Shown here piece by piece: positions 32,882-33,036 of a DNA stretch of 33,036 nucleotides (position 1 is the stretch's first letter; each line of letters begins with the position of its first letter). Source of the DNA: Oscillospiraceae bacterium (GTDB taxonomy: Bacteria; Bacillota; Clostridia; Oscillospirales; Ruminococcaceae). Location of the stretch: NCBI GenBank assembly GCA_017427265.1, contig JAFRTG010000013.1, positions 1 through 33,036 of the forward strand, written 5' to 3'. Position numbers and translations under genes: made by a program. The notes below the pieces were generated by a model. That model was not told the DNA's origin. It searched no databases and saw only the letters and a program-made list of their open reading frames with translations.

Positions 32882-32932
32882 ATATTGTACTTTAACTAGT
32901 CTTTCCTCAAGCCAAATAAAAAGCGCGAATTA

Positions 32933-32962
32933 TCGACAAAAAATGACAAAACATGGTATAAT
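32933..32962 (+). promoter_or_regulatory. Promoter of the gene entering at the right edge
   Basis: TCGACA (32933-32938), 18 bases, TATAAT (32957-32962), about 58 bases before the ATG at 33020. Confidence 0.6.
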
Positions 32963-33019
32963 AGAAGTGCAAGGAAAAAGGCAGAAAACGAGGAAAAAGC
33001 TTGCACTTTGGAGGATACC

Positions 33020-33036
33020 ATGTATAAATTCAAGAG
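33020..33036 (+). CDS. Start of a gene cut by the window edge, possibly a transposase
   Basis: ATG after a GGAGG-type site (TTGGAGGATACC), reading MYKFK before the sequence ends. Some IS1182/IS5-like transposases of Clostridia begin in a similar way, and the position beside a truncated gene would fit an insertion sequence. Five residues are not enough to decide. Confidence 0.4.

Overview
The window looks like a chromosomal segment from a Ruminococcus-like member of the Clostridia (Oscillospiraceae). This rests on the low-GC Gram-positive gene style (strong GGAGG ribosome sites, near-consensus sigma-A promoters, TTG starts), a remnant of the sporulation gene cwlD behind a sigma-E-like promoter, an LPQTG cell-wall anchor, a CotH remnant and a double-glycine bacteriocin cluster. 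The species call is inference. No rRNA or tRNA gene was seen.

Positions 1-8958 hold a complete type I-C CRISPR-Cas system on the minus strand. A consensus sigma-A promoter drives cas3-cas5c-cas8c-cas7-cas4-cas1-cas2 with tiny gaps or overlaps, followed by a leader and an array of at least 12 identical 33-bp repeats that runs off the left edge.

Positions 9029-22121 are a mosaic of small intact units separated by gene remnants. Intact units: a three-gene ABC-2 exporter facing a LytTR regulator plus a membrane protein, with a candidate LytTR double box between two promoters; a membrane transglutaminase-like protein; a lipoprotein; and an ECF sigma factor overlapping a large membrane protein whose extracellular half is a tandem duplication. 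Remnants: a cwlD 5' end, the C-terminal half of a DUF4143 ATPase, an internally deleted CotH gene, an N-terminally deleted ketopantoate-reductase-like gene, and a frameshifted LPQTG surface protein.

Positions 22331-30354 are an AT-richer bacteriocin locus, the most interesting part. One consensus promoter precedes a C39-peptidase/ABC exporter, three precursor genes with nearly the same 29-residue double-glycine leader but unrelated 83-90 residue cores, an unknown membrane protein, a small unknown protein, an HlyD-type adaptor and a membrane-anchored Ig-like (BIG2) protein. Each precursor follows a repeated untranslated element; two copies can form two hairpins whose loops are complementary (possible kissing loop), and all three keep a hairpin just before the ribosome site with one compensatory base-pair change. 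No lanthipeptide, radical-SAM or other modification enzyme is present, so the products are probably unmodified.

Positions 30466-33036 hold an MgtA-type P-type ATPase that has lost its N-terminus, next to a terminator, a promoter and the first codons of what may be a transposase. An insertion sequence may have cut the ATPase.
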